Origin: Stenocarpella maydis | Taxonomy: Eukaryota; Ascomycota; Sordariomycetes; Diaporthales; Diaporthaceae | Assembly: GCA_002270565.1 (NCBI GenBank) | Contig: NQMI01000111.1 | Span: 29,039 to 93,038 of the forward strand | Length of the DNA stretch: 64,000 bases | Direction: 5' to 3' | Shown: one piece after another, positions 33,706-46,100 of the stretch | Position numbering within the stretch: the stretch's first letter is position 1 | Layout of the letters: the number at the start of each line of letters is the position of its first letter | Made by a program: the position numbers and the translations under genes | Notes under the pieces: model-generated | Seen by the model: the letters and a program-made list of their open reading frames with translations, nothing else | What the model was told of the DNA's origin: nothing | Databases searched by the model: none

Positions 33706-35106
33706 ATGTTCTGCCAAGACCGCCCGTGGGTGGCGGCGACCCTGATGGGGGCCCTGCTCGTCTTCGTCTGGGCCTCGCGGCTGCTGAGTGGCTTCGACGG
33801 GGTGGCGGTGTTGCTGTTCCCGCTGGAGGATGGACCGCCCGCGGTGGTGGTCGGCGGCGAATACGAAGACGAGGCGGAGAGGGCGTTCGTCCGACAGGCC
33901 ATGGACGTCGAGTTCCCGGCGCCAATCGACTACAGCCCCATACGAGAGGTATGCACGAGGAGGCCGGACAACTTCAGGCCGGGCCTGCTCTTCACATGCG
34001 AGGGCCAGCACGGCGGGATCGGCATGCTGCGCAACCAGATCCTCAAGTGCGTGCGGTACGCCATCAACGGCGGCGGCGCGCTCGTGGTCCCCTCGATAGC
34101 CCTCCGCAACCCGACCGACCTGACAGACATCGAGACCACCAACGAGGTGCCCCTGGACTACCTGCTGGACCGCGACGCCTTCGTCAGGCACCTCTCCGAG
34201 GGCTGCCCGGGGCTCGAGATCTACCAGCGCGCGGAGGACTTCCCGGCCTACGCGCGCCGCCTGGACGTGGACCTGACCGGCGACCAGTTCGAGCCCAACC
34301 ACCCGCGCGAGGGGCTGCTCTTCCCGCGCGAGTGGCGCCGCTTCCTCGACGAGTGGCTCGCGCGCGAGCACGGCGTGTCCGCCCCCAGCGCCGACGCCCC
34401 CGTGCACGTCCGCATGGGCCAGTCCTTCCTCGAGTACCCGGTGCGCGACGACGGCCCCGCCTTCGCGCGCGAGTTCGGCAAGGTCCTCTCGTTCCGCAAC
34501 GACACGCGCGCGCTGGCCGCCAGGGTCCTCTGGGGCCTGAGGCGGCGCTTCGGGCTGCCCATCGACCCGGCCGCCGCGGTGACCCCGGGGGCCTTCTACG
34601 GCGCGCACCTGCGGCTCGAGCAGGACGCCATCTGGGCGTGGCCGCCCGAGGAGTGGAGGTACTCGCGGGTCGAGGAGCAGTTCCGCGAGCAGTTTGAGAA
34701 CCTGGCGCGGACGGGGCTGCGCGTCGTGTACGTCGCGTCCGGCGACCGGTCGGTGGTGGACCTGTTTGCCGAGAGGCTGAGGGCGTCGGACCTGGTGCAG
34801 GGGGGCGTGGAGGTGGTGACCAAGTACGACCTGCTCCAGGGGCCCGACCGTGAGGAGCTCAAGCGCCTCACGTTCGACCAGCAGGCCCTGGTGGACTTTT
34901 TGATCATGTTCAAGGCGAGCGCGTTCATGGGCGTCGCCCACTCCAGCTTTCCGTGGAATGTGGCGCTGCGGAGGCACGAGATGAGCAGATATGCGGCTTT
35001 TGGCAATGAGGGCTCAGATCTGCTGAGGGACGAGTACAGCATTATCATGGGTATGCAAGCCGACTACCCACACGTCGACCCGTTCGAGTACGGCATATGG
35101 CCATAA
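33706..35106 (+). CDS. O-fucosyltransferase-like type II membrane protein
   Basis: Single exon, 466 residues, with the start at the first ATG of the frame (33706). A short cytosolic N terminus is followed by a hydrophobic signal anchor (about 8-22, AATLMGALLVFVWAS), as in Golgi glycosyltransferases. Conserved blocks match the GDP-fucose O-fucosyltransferase superfamily: GGIGMLRNQILKCVRYA (donor-binding loop type), GAHLRLEQDA (the H.R type motif), and near the C terminus VDFLIMFKASAFMGVAHSSF. Fungal members of this superfamily are mostly uncharacterised. The activity and acceptor cannot be told from sequence. GC content is very high, which opens long antisense and frame-shifted shadow frames over the same bases. 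Confidence 0.8.
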   Translation: MFCQDRPWVAATLMGALLVFVWASRLLSGFDGVAVLLFPLEDGPPAVVVGGEYEDEAERAFVRQAMDVEFPAPIDYSPIREVCTRRPDNFRPGLLFTCEGQHGGIGMLRNQILKCVRYAINGGGALVVPSIALRNPTDLTDIETTNEVPLDYLLDRDAFVRHLSEGCPGLEIYQRAEDFPAYARRLDVDLTGDQFEPNHPREGLLFPREWRRFLDEWLAREHGVSAPSADAPVHVRMGQSFLEYPVRDDGPAFAREFGKVLSFRNDTRALAARVLWGLRRRFGLPIDPAAAVTPGAFYGAHLRLEQDAIWAWPPEEWRYSRVEEQFREQFENLARTGLRVVYVASGDRSVVDLFAERLRASDLVQGGVEVVTKYDLLQGPDREELKRLTFDQQALVDFLIMFKASAFMGVAHSSFPWNVALRRHEMSRYAAFGNEGSDLLRDEYSIIMGMQADYPHVDPFEYGIWP

Positions 35107-35932
35107 GAGAGGTGGCCTTTTCACGAAATAGTTAATACACACAAAGCAATTTACTCATGTTATAATCCAATGCCAAAGTGTCTGCTGCCATGAAGAGATC
35201 CGGGAGAAAGAATAGTGGGGTTCGTAAGTGCCAGTGGCCCAGATTCTGGCTCCCGGGTCAAGAAAACCGGCCTAATTGAGCATATCGGCAGGCAAGACTG
35301 CCAGTGTGTTGGTCGGCACGCAGCAGCATCTCGGGCGGATGAGCAGGCTGCGCAGGGAGGGTTTCTTGTAGAGACGCCGTACAGAGCGAAGGGGCTACGA
35401 AAATGGCAGTCCCTGATCTTCGGTCCATATGAACATGCGGCCGGACGGCAAGGCCCCGTGGGCTTCAGCCACCTCTGCTGCTGATATCATCGGGTTCGAG
35501 GTCTTGCGAACTGTTGTCGATCTCTCTTGGTGCATCCCGGCTGTTTCCATGGGAATACGGGCTGAGAAAATACTTCAGGGAGCAGTTGCTTCCCCCAAGG
35601 ACGCATTGTGTTGTCAGAGGACCAATGCCTTTTGGAACGAAACTAGACAATGTGAGAGGAGGAAATATAAGGGCGGTGCTAGGGGTCTTTATATTCGCAG
35701 CAGTGTTTGGCCAATGATCTTGTCAGAGATGTTTGTGCCCTGGACCGGCCAGGTGACCTGGGAGGCCCGTCATTGCTTGATCGTTTGGTTTGTTAGTGTA
35801 GGCGGTTAGGGCGAGCAACTCCCTGAGAAATCTCTTCTAAAGTTCATTGTAGCCTTGAAAGTACATTGCGGCTGATAAATCATTGACAAGGTCTCTAATT
35901 ATCATCAAAAACACAGAGATTCCCTGACAAAT
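35107..35932. other. Intergenic region between convergent genes
   Basis: Contains the 3' regions of the fucosyltransferase-like gene (plus) and the nitronate monooxygenase gene (minus). No coding frame or structured repeat is supported. Confidence 0.4.
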
Positions 35933-37758
35933 CTACAACTTGCTCTGTGCCGGCGAGACTAGCTGGAGCTTCTCTTTCAGCGCTCCCTCGGCCTCCGCGC
36001 TGATCCTCCCGACAAGATCCTTGCACGTTGGAATGTCATGGATAAGACCAATGACCTGGCCAGCAGTCCAGACCTAATGGGCCGTATCAGTATGGATGCA
36101 ATTTGGCATGTGGAGAATAGACACGGAGAAGAAGCACTTACACCGTAGTCCGGGTCACCATTGATAAATACCTGCCTGCCCCTCTGCCCGCTGACAAAAG
36201 GCGCAATCTCAGCAAACTCTCCCGTCTTGCTCTCCCGCTCGACCTTGAGCGCCTGCTCGGTGACCTTGTTCCTGTACAGGCGGGTGGTGTTGGTCCACCT
36301 GCGCAGGACGAGGGCGGTGTCCGTCTCGCTCGCCTTGACAATCTCCTTCTTGATGTTCTCGTGGATCGGGGCCTCGACCGTGCACATGAAGCGCGTGCCC
36401 ATGTTGATGCCGCTCGCGCCGAGGCACAGCGCAGCCGCCAGCCCCTGGCCGTCGGCGAACCCCCCGGAGGCGATGAAGGGCACCTTGAGGGACTGCCGGG
36501 CCCGGCTGAGCAGGATGAAGTTTGTGATGTCTGATTCGCCGACGTGGCTGCGGTGTGCGTTAGCAAGGCGGCCTCCATCAAACCCGGTCTCGTACACAGC
36601 TCCGATGGTCGGGGACAGCGACATGAAAATTCCTGGAAGGGGTGGGAAAAAGGAGGGTGTAAAAGCAAGTGCCCGGGGCTTCTGGTGCATGCATGAGGCA
36701 GGTCGCATGCGAGCGGCCGGGCCGCACGGGATTTGTACGAGGCAGAAAAGGGCCGGAGGCTGGTGCTGGGCGACGTTGCGCAGCAGGGCGAGGCCGTCAG
36801 CCGCACCTCGCATGACGTGCGTCTGCCGTTTACGAATAGGGAAAGGAAACGAGAAACCGAAGAAGAAAAGAAAAACGACGGCGGCATGGCATGGCAAGCG
36901 CCACGTAGCAAGCCTAAATCACGGGGACAAAAGCATGACGGGGAGCGCATGCGGTGTACGTCGACCTACCCGGCACACTCGAAACCATCGATGCTGAGGA
37001 AGTCGACACCGAGCTTGACGGCGCTCTGTGCGTGTCTGATGGTTGCTGTGCGAGGTGTCACGGTGTCAGCACGTGTCGCACAAGCGACAAGGACTGCGTC
37101 CGGCCAGGAGGGTGGGACTCACTGCACTTGTGCAGCACGATACACCCAGCCTCCTTGAGCTTCCTGATGACGGGGCCGGGGCTGTTGCCGGCAGTCTCGA
37201 CGATGCTGATGCCCTCGTCGATGATGGCCTGGGCATAGGCGCCGTAATCAGGCGGGTTCAGCGACGGCAGGAGGGTGATGTTGACGCCGAAGGGGTTCTT
37301 GGTCATTGTCCTGCACTTCTGGATCTCCTTGCGCAGGTCGGCTGGCGTTGGGAAGATGAGAGCCGTGATGATGCCCAGCCCGCCGGCGTTGGAGACGGCG
37401 CTGGCCAGCTCGGCGTACCCGACGTACTGGAACCACAGGTCCGGCGTCAGCACTTGATCGTGTGTCCATCGCGGTGAGGCCGCCCTCCGGGGGACCCCGG
37501 CCCCATCGGGACGCGACGATACGCCCTCTGTGTGACATGAGCCGGCCGGTGGGATGCACTGGAAGCGGCATGCCAAACGACAACTGGCAGGAGGCTCGGG
37601 ACACGTACCATCATGCCGCCTTGCACGACGGGCACTGTGGTCACCGTCAGCCGTCTGTCTCGCCGTAGGACCCGCGACTCCTTGTGGGGCTGTCCCTCCC
37701 AAATAGCCTACTCACCTCGAATGCCTAGCCGGCGGGTGAGCTCAGTGTTCCACGGCAT
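35933..37758 (-). CDS. Nitronate monooxygenase (2-nitropropane dioxygenase family)
   Basis: FMN enzyme that oxidises toxic alkyl nitronates such as propionate 3-nitronate. Six exons (37758-37716, 37634-37609, 37426-37123, 37045-36970, 36547-36142, 36073-35933) give 331 residues, the usual family length. It begins MPWNTELTRRLGIRVPVVQGGM; exon 3 has GYAELASAVSNAGGLGIITAL and PFGVNITLLP. The expected catalytic His is in GFECAGHVGE (residue 151, straddling exons 4 and 5). PFIASGGFADG and INMGTRFMCT are FMN-phosphate-binding type motifs, and it ends VWTAGQVIGLIHDIPTC. Exon 2 is only 26 nt. Intron 4 is 422 nt, far longer than the rest. All phases join cleanly. An active-enzyme call is well supported; subcellular location is unknown. 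Confidence 0.94.
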
Positions 37759-40700
37759 TGCTGCTGGTCTTGTCTGGGGACGAGAAAGAGCCGGGAGGAG
37801 AGCAAGTGTCACGAGGGCGATGTTGTTCTTGTTCCCCTGGAAGGTCTGGAAGTCTATCGGGGTATGAGGGCCGCGATTGCAGGTCTATGAAGGGAAGGAA
37901 GCTCAAAAGAGATGGGCGCTTCTAGTCTATGAGGGATCAAGGAGACGCCGTCTTTGTGGGAATAGGCGCAGTCGCCGGCGGACAACCTCGGGGCGGTCAT
38001 CCGAGTGCGAGTCAAAGGAGCCGAGGTCCAAGCAGTGTGGAGAATGGGGCCCTCTTCCGTGAGCCCCTGACCCATGACTGAATCTGGGGTAGCCGGAGAT
38101 GGCATCCCTGCTCAGCCGCCGACCTGAATCTACACAGTACATACATAGCACTCCGTATTGCACGGCACCTCCTGGCAGCTGAAAGCGACCCATCAGTCTG
38201 ACGATAGCCAACTTGCCATGTAGTTCAGCATGATCTAGCAACGGCATGTCCACCTGGTTTCCAGCTCGCCATATAATTACAGAAACATGAAGTTGCCGGC
38301 AGCATGTATGCAGACCTCTCCCGGTTGGGCCGGTGGTAACTCCATGTCACACGGCAGCGCCGGACTGGGAACTTCTGGCTTCACGCCGTGACCGGTACGC
38401 ATTCCATCGGTGGTATCTGCAAATCCTCGGTTCCACGGTCTGTTGTTAGGAGTAGCAATGTTGGGTATATCACGCACTGAGTGGCCCAGAGTCTCAGATG
38501 GTGTTTCCCTTTGCTAATGGGCTATTTGGGTTAGACACAACAAAGATATGGGTACACCAGCCCATGGGAATCGATCGCGGTTTATAATGCACCGCAGCAT
38601 GGTCAGGCAGGCATTTGATATCAGCACATGATGTTCAGTTTGGGAGAGACCCATTTCGCCAGCCCGAAGCTATCGATGGCGACCCCTGCTGCCCCGTGGT
38701 CTGCACCAAGTAATAATATCCGCAGACCCTCTCACCACCACGTCATTTCACCTCGCTCATTTCACCTCGCGCATTTTCTGTCACGCCCCAGCCATCGACC
38801 CGTTTCTGCTGGCAATGCCCGTCGAACTGCGTCGGACCTGCCATGGAGAAATCTCTCGCCCGCACTGCCACATTTTCTCTTACGAGCCGATGGATCATGG
38901 TACAAGGGCCTCGCTCTGCAGTCCCACGTTGAACACGCCGTCCTCGGCCTGGCGTTGGAATCCTTCCAAGGGTTGCATGCCGTGTCTCAACGCCAGCCGG
39001 CAACACACCTTCTCGGTGATCCTTCGTGGCTACAACAACCTCACCAGACGGCCGTCCCATCGCTGGACCAGAATTCGCCTAAACAAGAGCTCACTCAACC
39101 CTTCCTCCACACTCACGTCTCACCCTCGCCCGTCCATGCGCCCTTCCGAGCAATCGGCCCAGCCAGCCGGTCCTTTGGCGTTACTTGACTGGCTACCTCA
39201 CTGCCGCTGCCCGCGTGAGCAAGGACTCTACTGCTGTTCAGAGGCATCTGCCTGGCCCACAGAGGCCGCTATCGCTCCACCGCGAGGGATGAAATGAGCA
39301 CGCCGACCTGACGGAGCCGTCTCAACGGCTAATGGCTTACATGCGCACGGCGTCTGCCCCAGCCCCTTCGGCATTCACTGGTCCACAGCCCTTCAACCCA
39401 GGAGGTCCGCCATGCGGAATGCCCTCGACGGATAGCCTTTGGTTGACGGGCGCCTTGGCTGTGTAGGAGTCTGCAGGCATTCGTTGAGTATTCGCCACTG
39501 TTGATCCGTCCATGGCTGATATTATCCTTCATGGACTACTCGACTCAGGATTCTGACAAGTCCACTGCACTGTCATTAGCCCTTATAAATCTGAGAAACA
39601 GCATAAATTGTCAGACTAACTCGACAGTCAAGGCTGATAGAATGGCCCAACAAGAGCAATCCGACGCCTAGGACGCGGGAGGGATGCCTTTGGCGCTGCC
39701 ACGAAATATGTCACCATCAACACTGTTGTGCACGGCTGACCTGCCGGTTCAAATGACACAGTTGTGCCACGACCAGGCCAGCCGCCGGGATATCCGAAGG
39801 CGTTATCGGCATTCGTGCAACCAGCCATCGATGTCTACCAATTGGTCGTTGCATCTGACTCTGCTGCTGGTGGCAACATGGAGACATTGCACAATGCGGA
39901 AGTGATACAGCTTTTGCTTTTCCTTCTGCACCCGCAGCCGATGGCGATGAGCACCCAAAGAGCCGCGTCTCACACTTGACTCCATGTCTCGACGGCCCTT
40001 GAGCCACGACAGCCCTTCGAGCCATATCTTGCCTTTTGATCAACGGAAAAAGGAAAATACAAAGCCGTCCGATACTCGAAGGCCCCCAGAGCTTTAAACG
40101 ACCCCCACGCACACCCTGGCCTTGTCGCAGTCTGCGATCAACATCAAGGAGCCTCGCGCTTCAACAGACTTGTCCGGCACGGGGCTGATGGAACAAGTGG
40201 TCTTTACGACTGGGCCAAGAGCAGGGCACAAGTCCGCGTGTGACATCCGCGGGTGGCCCCATCTCGTTCAGGCTGCCGACCAGGTAGATGCGAATCCTGG
40301 GTAAACCATCACCCCTACTGCCACCATGGACGTAGACAAATCAGCATGCGACACGACAAAATAGAGGATATACGGGTTCGACTGACCAAGATTTGTGACT
40401 GTGAGGCTGACTACAGCTGTATGAAGGCAGGGTGCTTGTGGCTATCCAAGGCAACCCGCAGCGCACTCCTGCATACAACATCGTCATGCCCCATTTGCAA
40501 CACCAGTGTGCTCTCCCAAGCCAACAGCTGTTCCTTGGCACTCCTCTGGTCACGCGTCAGCCTAATGAGTAAAACGGAATGCCTGCAGTCGCCCAGTACA
40601 CGCTGGCTCAGGCTGCATTGCCGTCCTGAGGAATTGGATCCGGTCTGGACCATGGGCTCAGCTTGAGGCAACTGTACCTGATCTTGCACTCGAATCGGCC

Positions 40701-42600
40701 CAGGAATACAATTGGTCCACGCCTGTGGGCATCATACCAGTCTGATCTCGATCATGAAGACCTAGCCCATCGGAGGCCAGAAGTAGGCGGGGTCCGTCCT
40801 CATAAGCCTCGCCAGTTGCATGTGACTTGCAACCACGTCTTTTAACACATCACGAACCGGTCTAGACAGGCCGCTTTCAGCGGCATATGGCATGCATACT
40901 TCAGGTGTCAAGCTCCCCTCCCAAAAAAACACAAGCACCGAATGAGCGTCCAGTCGGGTACGGCAACCGTCCTGAGGGTCGAAGGAGGGTGACATTAGCT
41001 GTCGTGCCTGGCATGCCAGCTGCAATTATGACAGATTTGGGCCTCCAGGCCCCCAGAGGGCGCCGTTTAGCCGTCCTTTGTCGCTCATGGCTTGGCCCAG
41101 GTCTCTGGGGCACTACGACGCGAGAGTATTGGGCCTTATTGGAGCGGAGCCTGAGATTGAATCAGACTTGGCATACATGATCGCCAGGGCGAGCAAACAT
41201 CCCAATACCCGAGGACTACAGACGACAAGACCAATCCACGCAGGTTGTGGGAGCAACTGTGCCGGAGCTGCGGTCGACGGCACCGACTCCAGTCAGATGA
41301 GGGATGCCCGGTGTGGGAGGACGGCTGCCCGACACCCCTCAGTTCTACACCGGAGCGGCCTGGCTGGTTGTCAACGGATGCAGCAACCCCCTGCCCCGCC
41401 GCATGCAGGTGCCACACCCGCTTGAAGTCTCCCTGGCCGCATGATTTCTCACAGCTGTCTGTCCTGCCTGTCCCGCCTGCCCAGCCTGCGTCGTCTCCTT
41501 CGGGCGTATCTGAGGTGTCACAAGATGGATGCGAGTATCTCTTTGAACAGACCGCAGAGCCATTCTCGTCATTCTACATGACGCAGGATGAAGCAACAAC
41601 ACAATACGAATGGGCCCACGATAGTAAAGTGACCCAGTCGGTAATGAGGCGGTATGCCCTTACCTTGCTTTTGTATATATTTCCCATTTCATCCGGACCG
41701 GCCTAGTGTCGACTCCTGCCCCCAAAGACAGCCGTCACACACCATCAGACACAATTCACAGCGCTGCACCTCTCCTTCTTTAGTACCCCTCTCGTACCAC
41801 CTCGCTCTTCTGCCGGACAACGGTACATCTATCCCGGGCATTTGCCCCCAGTGATGAGCTGTCGCTGATTCTCCTATTGTTGCTGGGGATTCAACTGCAG
41901 TACTTTACGGGCAAGGGTCTCCTAGTACTCCGTACGTGTCCACCTTCTCACGCATGCTTCTTGTGGAAAAGCAACGACGGCCTTTGACGGACTAGTCCTG
42001 GGCCTTTTTCTTCGCTCTCCCATCTCTGTCAGGCTTGGGTTGCCTGCATTAGCAAGTACCGGCCCCCAATCATGGGGACTGCCACGATGAGTGAATGCAT
42101 TCGCCCGAAGCTACCAAGCTAATTCCCGGCCATCAGGCCGTCTACATGCAACGTCTCTTGCTCAAACAAGTCGACGCAGAGAGTCTACGTGACGACAGTA
42201 CAATATCTTGTCACTGGTTTTTCTGCCACTTCATATCACAGCACACCTTGTCCCCCAATCACTCTGACCTGCCAGTAGGCCTGTAGCTCAAGGACGACTG
42301 TCCCGGGTATAAGAGATCGTGGCCTCCTCTCCCTTCAGTCACTTTATCGGGCCACAACTACTGCACCGACTTCATATCAACCTCCTCCCTTGCTTTGTGC
42401 TTTCTGGCGTTGATTCAGCCTACTATCTAAAAAATCATTTTGTCCTCCGGTATCATTTTCACTCCAACCGAACTGCACTTTTATCCGGTCTCTGCCGTAA
42501 TAAAAGCAACACCACGCACCACATAACACACAACTACACGGCGCATCGCAACACAACGCAACGCTTCACAGGACAAAACTACACAGCACACCACAACATC
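37759..42600. other. Long gene-poor region
   Basis: About 4.8 kb holds no gene I can support. Open frames up to 186 codons (for example 38628-39188) are low in motifs and interrupted by repeats. One perfect TACTCCGTA is at 41926, and a related ACTCCGTA at 38150. A TATAAATC-like box is at about 39585. The last 300 bases are the likely promoter and leader of the dsRNA-binding protein gene. Confidence 0.45.
42308..42314 (+). promoter_or_regulatory. TATA-like box of the dsRNA-binding-motif gene
   Basis: GGGTATAAGAG sits about 290 nt before the ATG at 42601. The leader in between ends in an unstructured ACA/CAA-rich tract (about 42505-42600), a common composition just before fungal start codons. 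The assignment rests on position alone. Confidence 0.35.
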
Positions 42601-43148
42601 ATGTCTTCCTCACGACACAGCTCACGCACCCACAGCACCAGCAGTGCCGGCGAAAGTTGCGCCTGGCAGAGCAAGCTTGAAGGTTCGAACAACACCCTAC
42701 GGTCTCCGTCTTCTAACCTGGCACTCACCCACTGAACCGTTCACCCTCACTCACGACAACGCCTCGTACCATATGCTAATACATTACTCGCAGATGCATG
42801 CCGCGAATATCAGATCGCCTCACCCTCGTTCCAAATCGTCTCAGACAGAAGAGGTAAGCCGCTCCCAAGGAACCACCCCATGGGACGAACTATCCAGCCA
42901 CCCGTCCCCACGGAAGTGCGAAAGGGGGGGGCCAGCTAGGAAGATGAGATTATCAAGTATACTGACTCAAGATGGGGACAGGCGGTCGCACAGCCTGGTC
43001 AAGCCGCGTGACGGTCAACGGCGCGATCCACCAGGCCCGGTTCTGGTACGACGGCAAGAACCTCAACAACGCCAAGGAGGACGCCGCCGAGGTCGCGCTG
43101 AGCTTCATCTCCATGGCGGCGTCCCCCTCGGCGTCGAGGAGGTGGTAA
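42601..43148 (+). CDS. Small double-stranded-RNA-binding-motif protein
   Basis: Three exons (42601-42682, 42794-42853, 42982-43148; both introns phase 1) give 102 residues. After a Ser/His-rich N terminus (1-20), one DRBM covers about residues 21-92: WQSKLEDACREYQIASP for helix 1, FQIVSDRRGGRTAWSSRV.VNG for the strands, and NNAKEDAAEVALSFIS for helix 2. The NAKEDAAEVAL block corresponds to the SKK.AK..AA..AL signature of the fold, with Lys reduced to one. No other domain is present, so it probably acts as a lone RNA-binding protein or partner. Intron 1 has a weak GTTCGA donor; intron 2 uses the second of two close acceptors, since the first breaks the frame. A GTAAGA just before the TAA leaves a further 3' exon possible. 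Confidence 0.7.
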
Positions 43149-46100
43149 GAACGCACACCACAAGCTCCCACCCCGTTCCCGGCGTGAAGGGGGGAAAAGG
43201 GGGGGGGTTGAGAAGGGGATGAGAGAGAGATAGAGAGAGAGGTGGCAAAAAGCGGGTGGAGGGCGGCGCGAAGCTGTTTGCTGGGGGGGGGGGGCGCAGC
43301 ACCAACCACCGGCAGCAGGAGGCGATACACACTTTGTCAATCTCTCTACCTCTGACAAGCCACGGGTCGCAGGTCCCCAGTGCCCTCCTCGCCCTCTCTC
43401 TCTCGGTCTCTGTCACGCCGCAGCCTCCCTGTCTCTCTCTATCTCTCTCTCTCTCTCTGGCTTGGTCTGTATCTGTGGCAGCACAGCGTGGATCCACGAC
43501 GCGTGGCGAAGGGGCCGGCACTTTTGTCTGTCCTGTCTGATCGCCGCCGCGACCACGGCTTCCAGGTCCTTCGACTGGCTGGCCCGCCTGTCTACCTGCA
43601 ACAGCCTGATCGAACCTCGAGGGAGATTACTTGCCACCGGGCAGAGAATACGCCCTCCCATCTACCCACCACCTGGCCACCTGCCACTCGGGTCTGTCTG
43701 GGGACACTGGATTCTTGTGCTTGTACCACTGGGTTTTTTCGTCAGACATTGTTCTATTTTCTTTTTTCCCTATTTTTCTACACGTCTCTCCAGCACGTCA
43801 CTTCCGGGGATGACCAACGCGCATCAGCCTCGCAATTTACTCCCACTGCCATCTTTCTCACCCCCCGGTCCACTCGGTTTCCTTGTGCGACTCGAGCTTG
43901 TACCATACTTGATACCGTCCGTCACCGCCATCGAGAGGGGGAGGGAGGGAAAAAATTGTGACGACAGCAGACAATAGCAAAATGGCGCTGCACGGCAAGG
44001 GAGAACAGGGCACTTGGGTCCTTTTGGCGTTGTATTCTAGCCAGTTATTCTTGCTTTTTTTGCTTCCTCGCTAATCTTATCATTTTCCCTGATATTCTTA
44101 GCTCATACTCTCTCTTTGCCCAGTGTCATCTAAAACCAGGGTCGGCTGAGCTAGGGGGGACCGCTCGCTTGATGACAGCTGCTTGCTGGGGTCACACAGA
44201 AGGACGATCAGGGTCGAGCATCCAAACAGAAGGGGAAAAGGAACTTGCCATGCACCTTCACAATAGAAATTGTCCGATGACGCCACGCGCGTGTGTTCTT
44301 GACAGCACATCATGCATACCCGTTTGATTCTTGGTTTTCTTTGTTTTTAAAAATTTTTTATGCGGATAAGCGTTTTCTTTTCCTTCAGAATATAGGGGCG
44401 ACCCCATCCGGATGGGGAGTCCGGCCAGAGGGCAAGACATGCGGGAACAAGCGAGATTGAGGAAAAATAATCAGGTCAAGGATGCACTTGCTTGCTTATT
44501 TTCCTCCCTCTGGGCTGAGTCTAGACGGATGCACATCTAAAACTAACAGTGGGCAGAGTGAGTTGTCCGTGTGTCTGTGTGTTTGGATCTGTGCATGGGC
44601 TTAGATAGTCGAAATTGTTCTACGACAACAGGTTTGCGCCACGGCAACGGCACTTCCTCTCCGTCAAATCCTTGTTGACGGAAAGGGAGAAAGGCTGAAG
44701 ACAGTAGTAACTGGGCGAGATAAAGAAAAGCAAGTCTGATTGCGAGAGGCCTGGCGCGAGGGATGATTTTCATATGGCGGCGTCCCTTGGCGGATGTCTT
44801 TTCTCCCCTCTCTTTCCATCACTGTGCTTGATCTTGGCACCGACATGTCGAGATCAGAACAAAGGAGACCAGTCTCGTAATAATGCCAATCAGATATTAC
44901 ATGTCTTTTGCCAGAAGACTTGTGACGTGCAATGTGGGGCATAGCAACTTTGCGAGATTGAAAAAAGCAAGTGTGTACAAAAGGTCACAATGTGTCCCCT
45001 ACAGAATGACACATCAGGTACGGTCGATTGAGAATCGGGGTAGTCGTCCGGGCCTAGATCTGCGAAGAAGGGGACCATCAACCTCGATTGCGTTGAGAGC
45101 CGGTGAGCTGGTGCAGGTTGACGTACTCGAACATGCAGGCAGGACACTACGGTTGGGCCCGTCCCGTTGTGGCGAGATTTTGCTTCGCTTTGCTCCGCCT
45201 CCCTCTAATCGTGGGACGACGAAGACAGCAACAGCAGTTATCCGCAGCGGGTTCTCGACCCCGAGGCCAGCGGCCCCTGCAACGGAGTTGAACGAGATAA
45301 ACCGGGTTGGCTTTCCCCCCTCCCAACGACCTGCAGCCACCTGGCTCTTACTGCAGATTGGCATGCAGCTGGTTCTGCGGCTAGCACTTGCTACGGGGCT
45401 GGTTGCATTGTGAAAATCAGATAGTTGAAGTCCAATGCCACCCTGACGGCTGCAGGACGTGCCCGTGGGGAAGGGTAGCCGACCCCTGTCTCAGCCATGG
45501 GTCATTGTACACCCTTAGCTGTATTGAGCGACACAGGATGGCGTCTTGAGGTCGGTCAATCGGGTACCAGGCAGACCGCCAGGCGGCGCTGTCAACCCTG
45601 CATAGGGCCATCGCTGGCGGCCAGGCCTAACAAGATTGCTCGCGGCTCGATCCGGGATGGGATACAACGGGGGAGACGCAAAAGCATGAGAAAGCCTGTG
45701 GTTTTTAAGCCTCTCTCTCTCTCTCTCTGGGGGCTGTCCCCCCCTGCTTCCCCATATTGGGTCCAGTGATCACAAGCGATGTCGATCCACTGAGGCAGCG
45801 ACCAGGGAGGAGTGATCGATGGCCGCGGATGCAGTGTCGCGCATGCCAATATCGGGCTTGAGTGCTGACTGCGCTGCAGCCTGTTGCATGCCAAACCACC
45901 ACGTGGGCCGGGACAACGGGGCAATTTAGCCGAGCGAGACATCATGTCATCGCTTCACATCCATGACATGAGCTGTGGAGCTGAGGGGCGTCTCACGTTG
46001 AGACCTAATCGAAGCGTCGTCCGTCTCGGCGAGGGGGAACAGCGCTGATGGGCGTTCAATTGGGTTCCATCGAAGCCGTCCGATGCAATGCAATGAAGTC

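Noticed and set aside
33381..34697. 438-codon plus-strand frame and the 425-codon antisense frame over the fucosyltransferase-like gene
   Set aside because: Both are Arg/Ala/Pro/Gly- or Leu/Val-rich shadows created by very high GC; the frame from 33706 contains the conserved glycosyltransferase blocks.
36138..36997. Long alternative frames on both strands over nitronate monooxygenase exon 5 and intron 4
   Set aside because: The six-exon model reproduces the whole conserved family sequence; these frames run through intron 4 and lack motifs.
38628..39188. 186-codon plus-strand frame
   Set aside because: Composition is Ser/His/Pro-rich without conserved blocks, the opposite strand has an equally plausible frame, and no promoter or splice signals support it.
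42661..42710. GGTTCGAAC resembling a tRNA B box
   Set aside because: No matching A box or cloverleaf surrounds it; the bases belong to the exon 1/intron 1 border of the dsRNA-binding protein gene.
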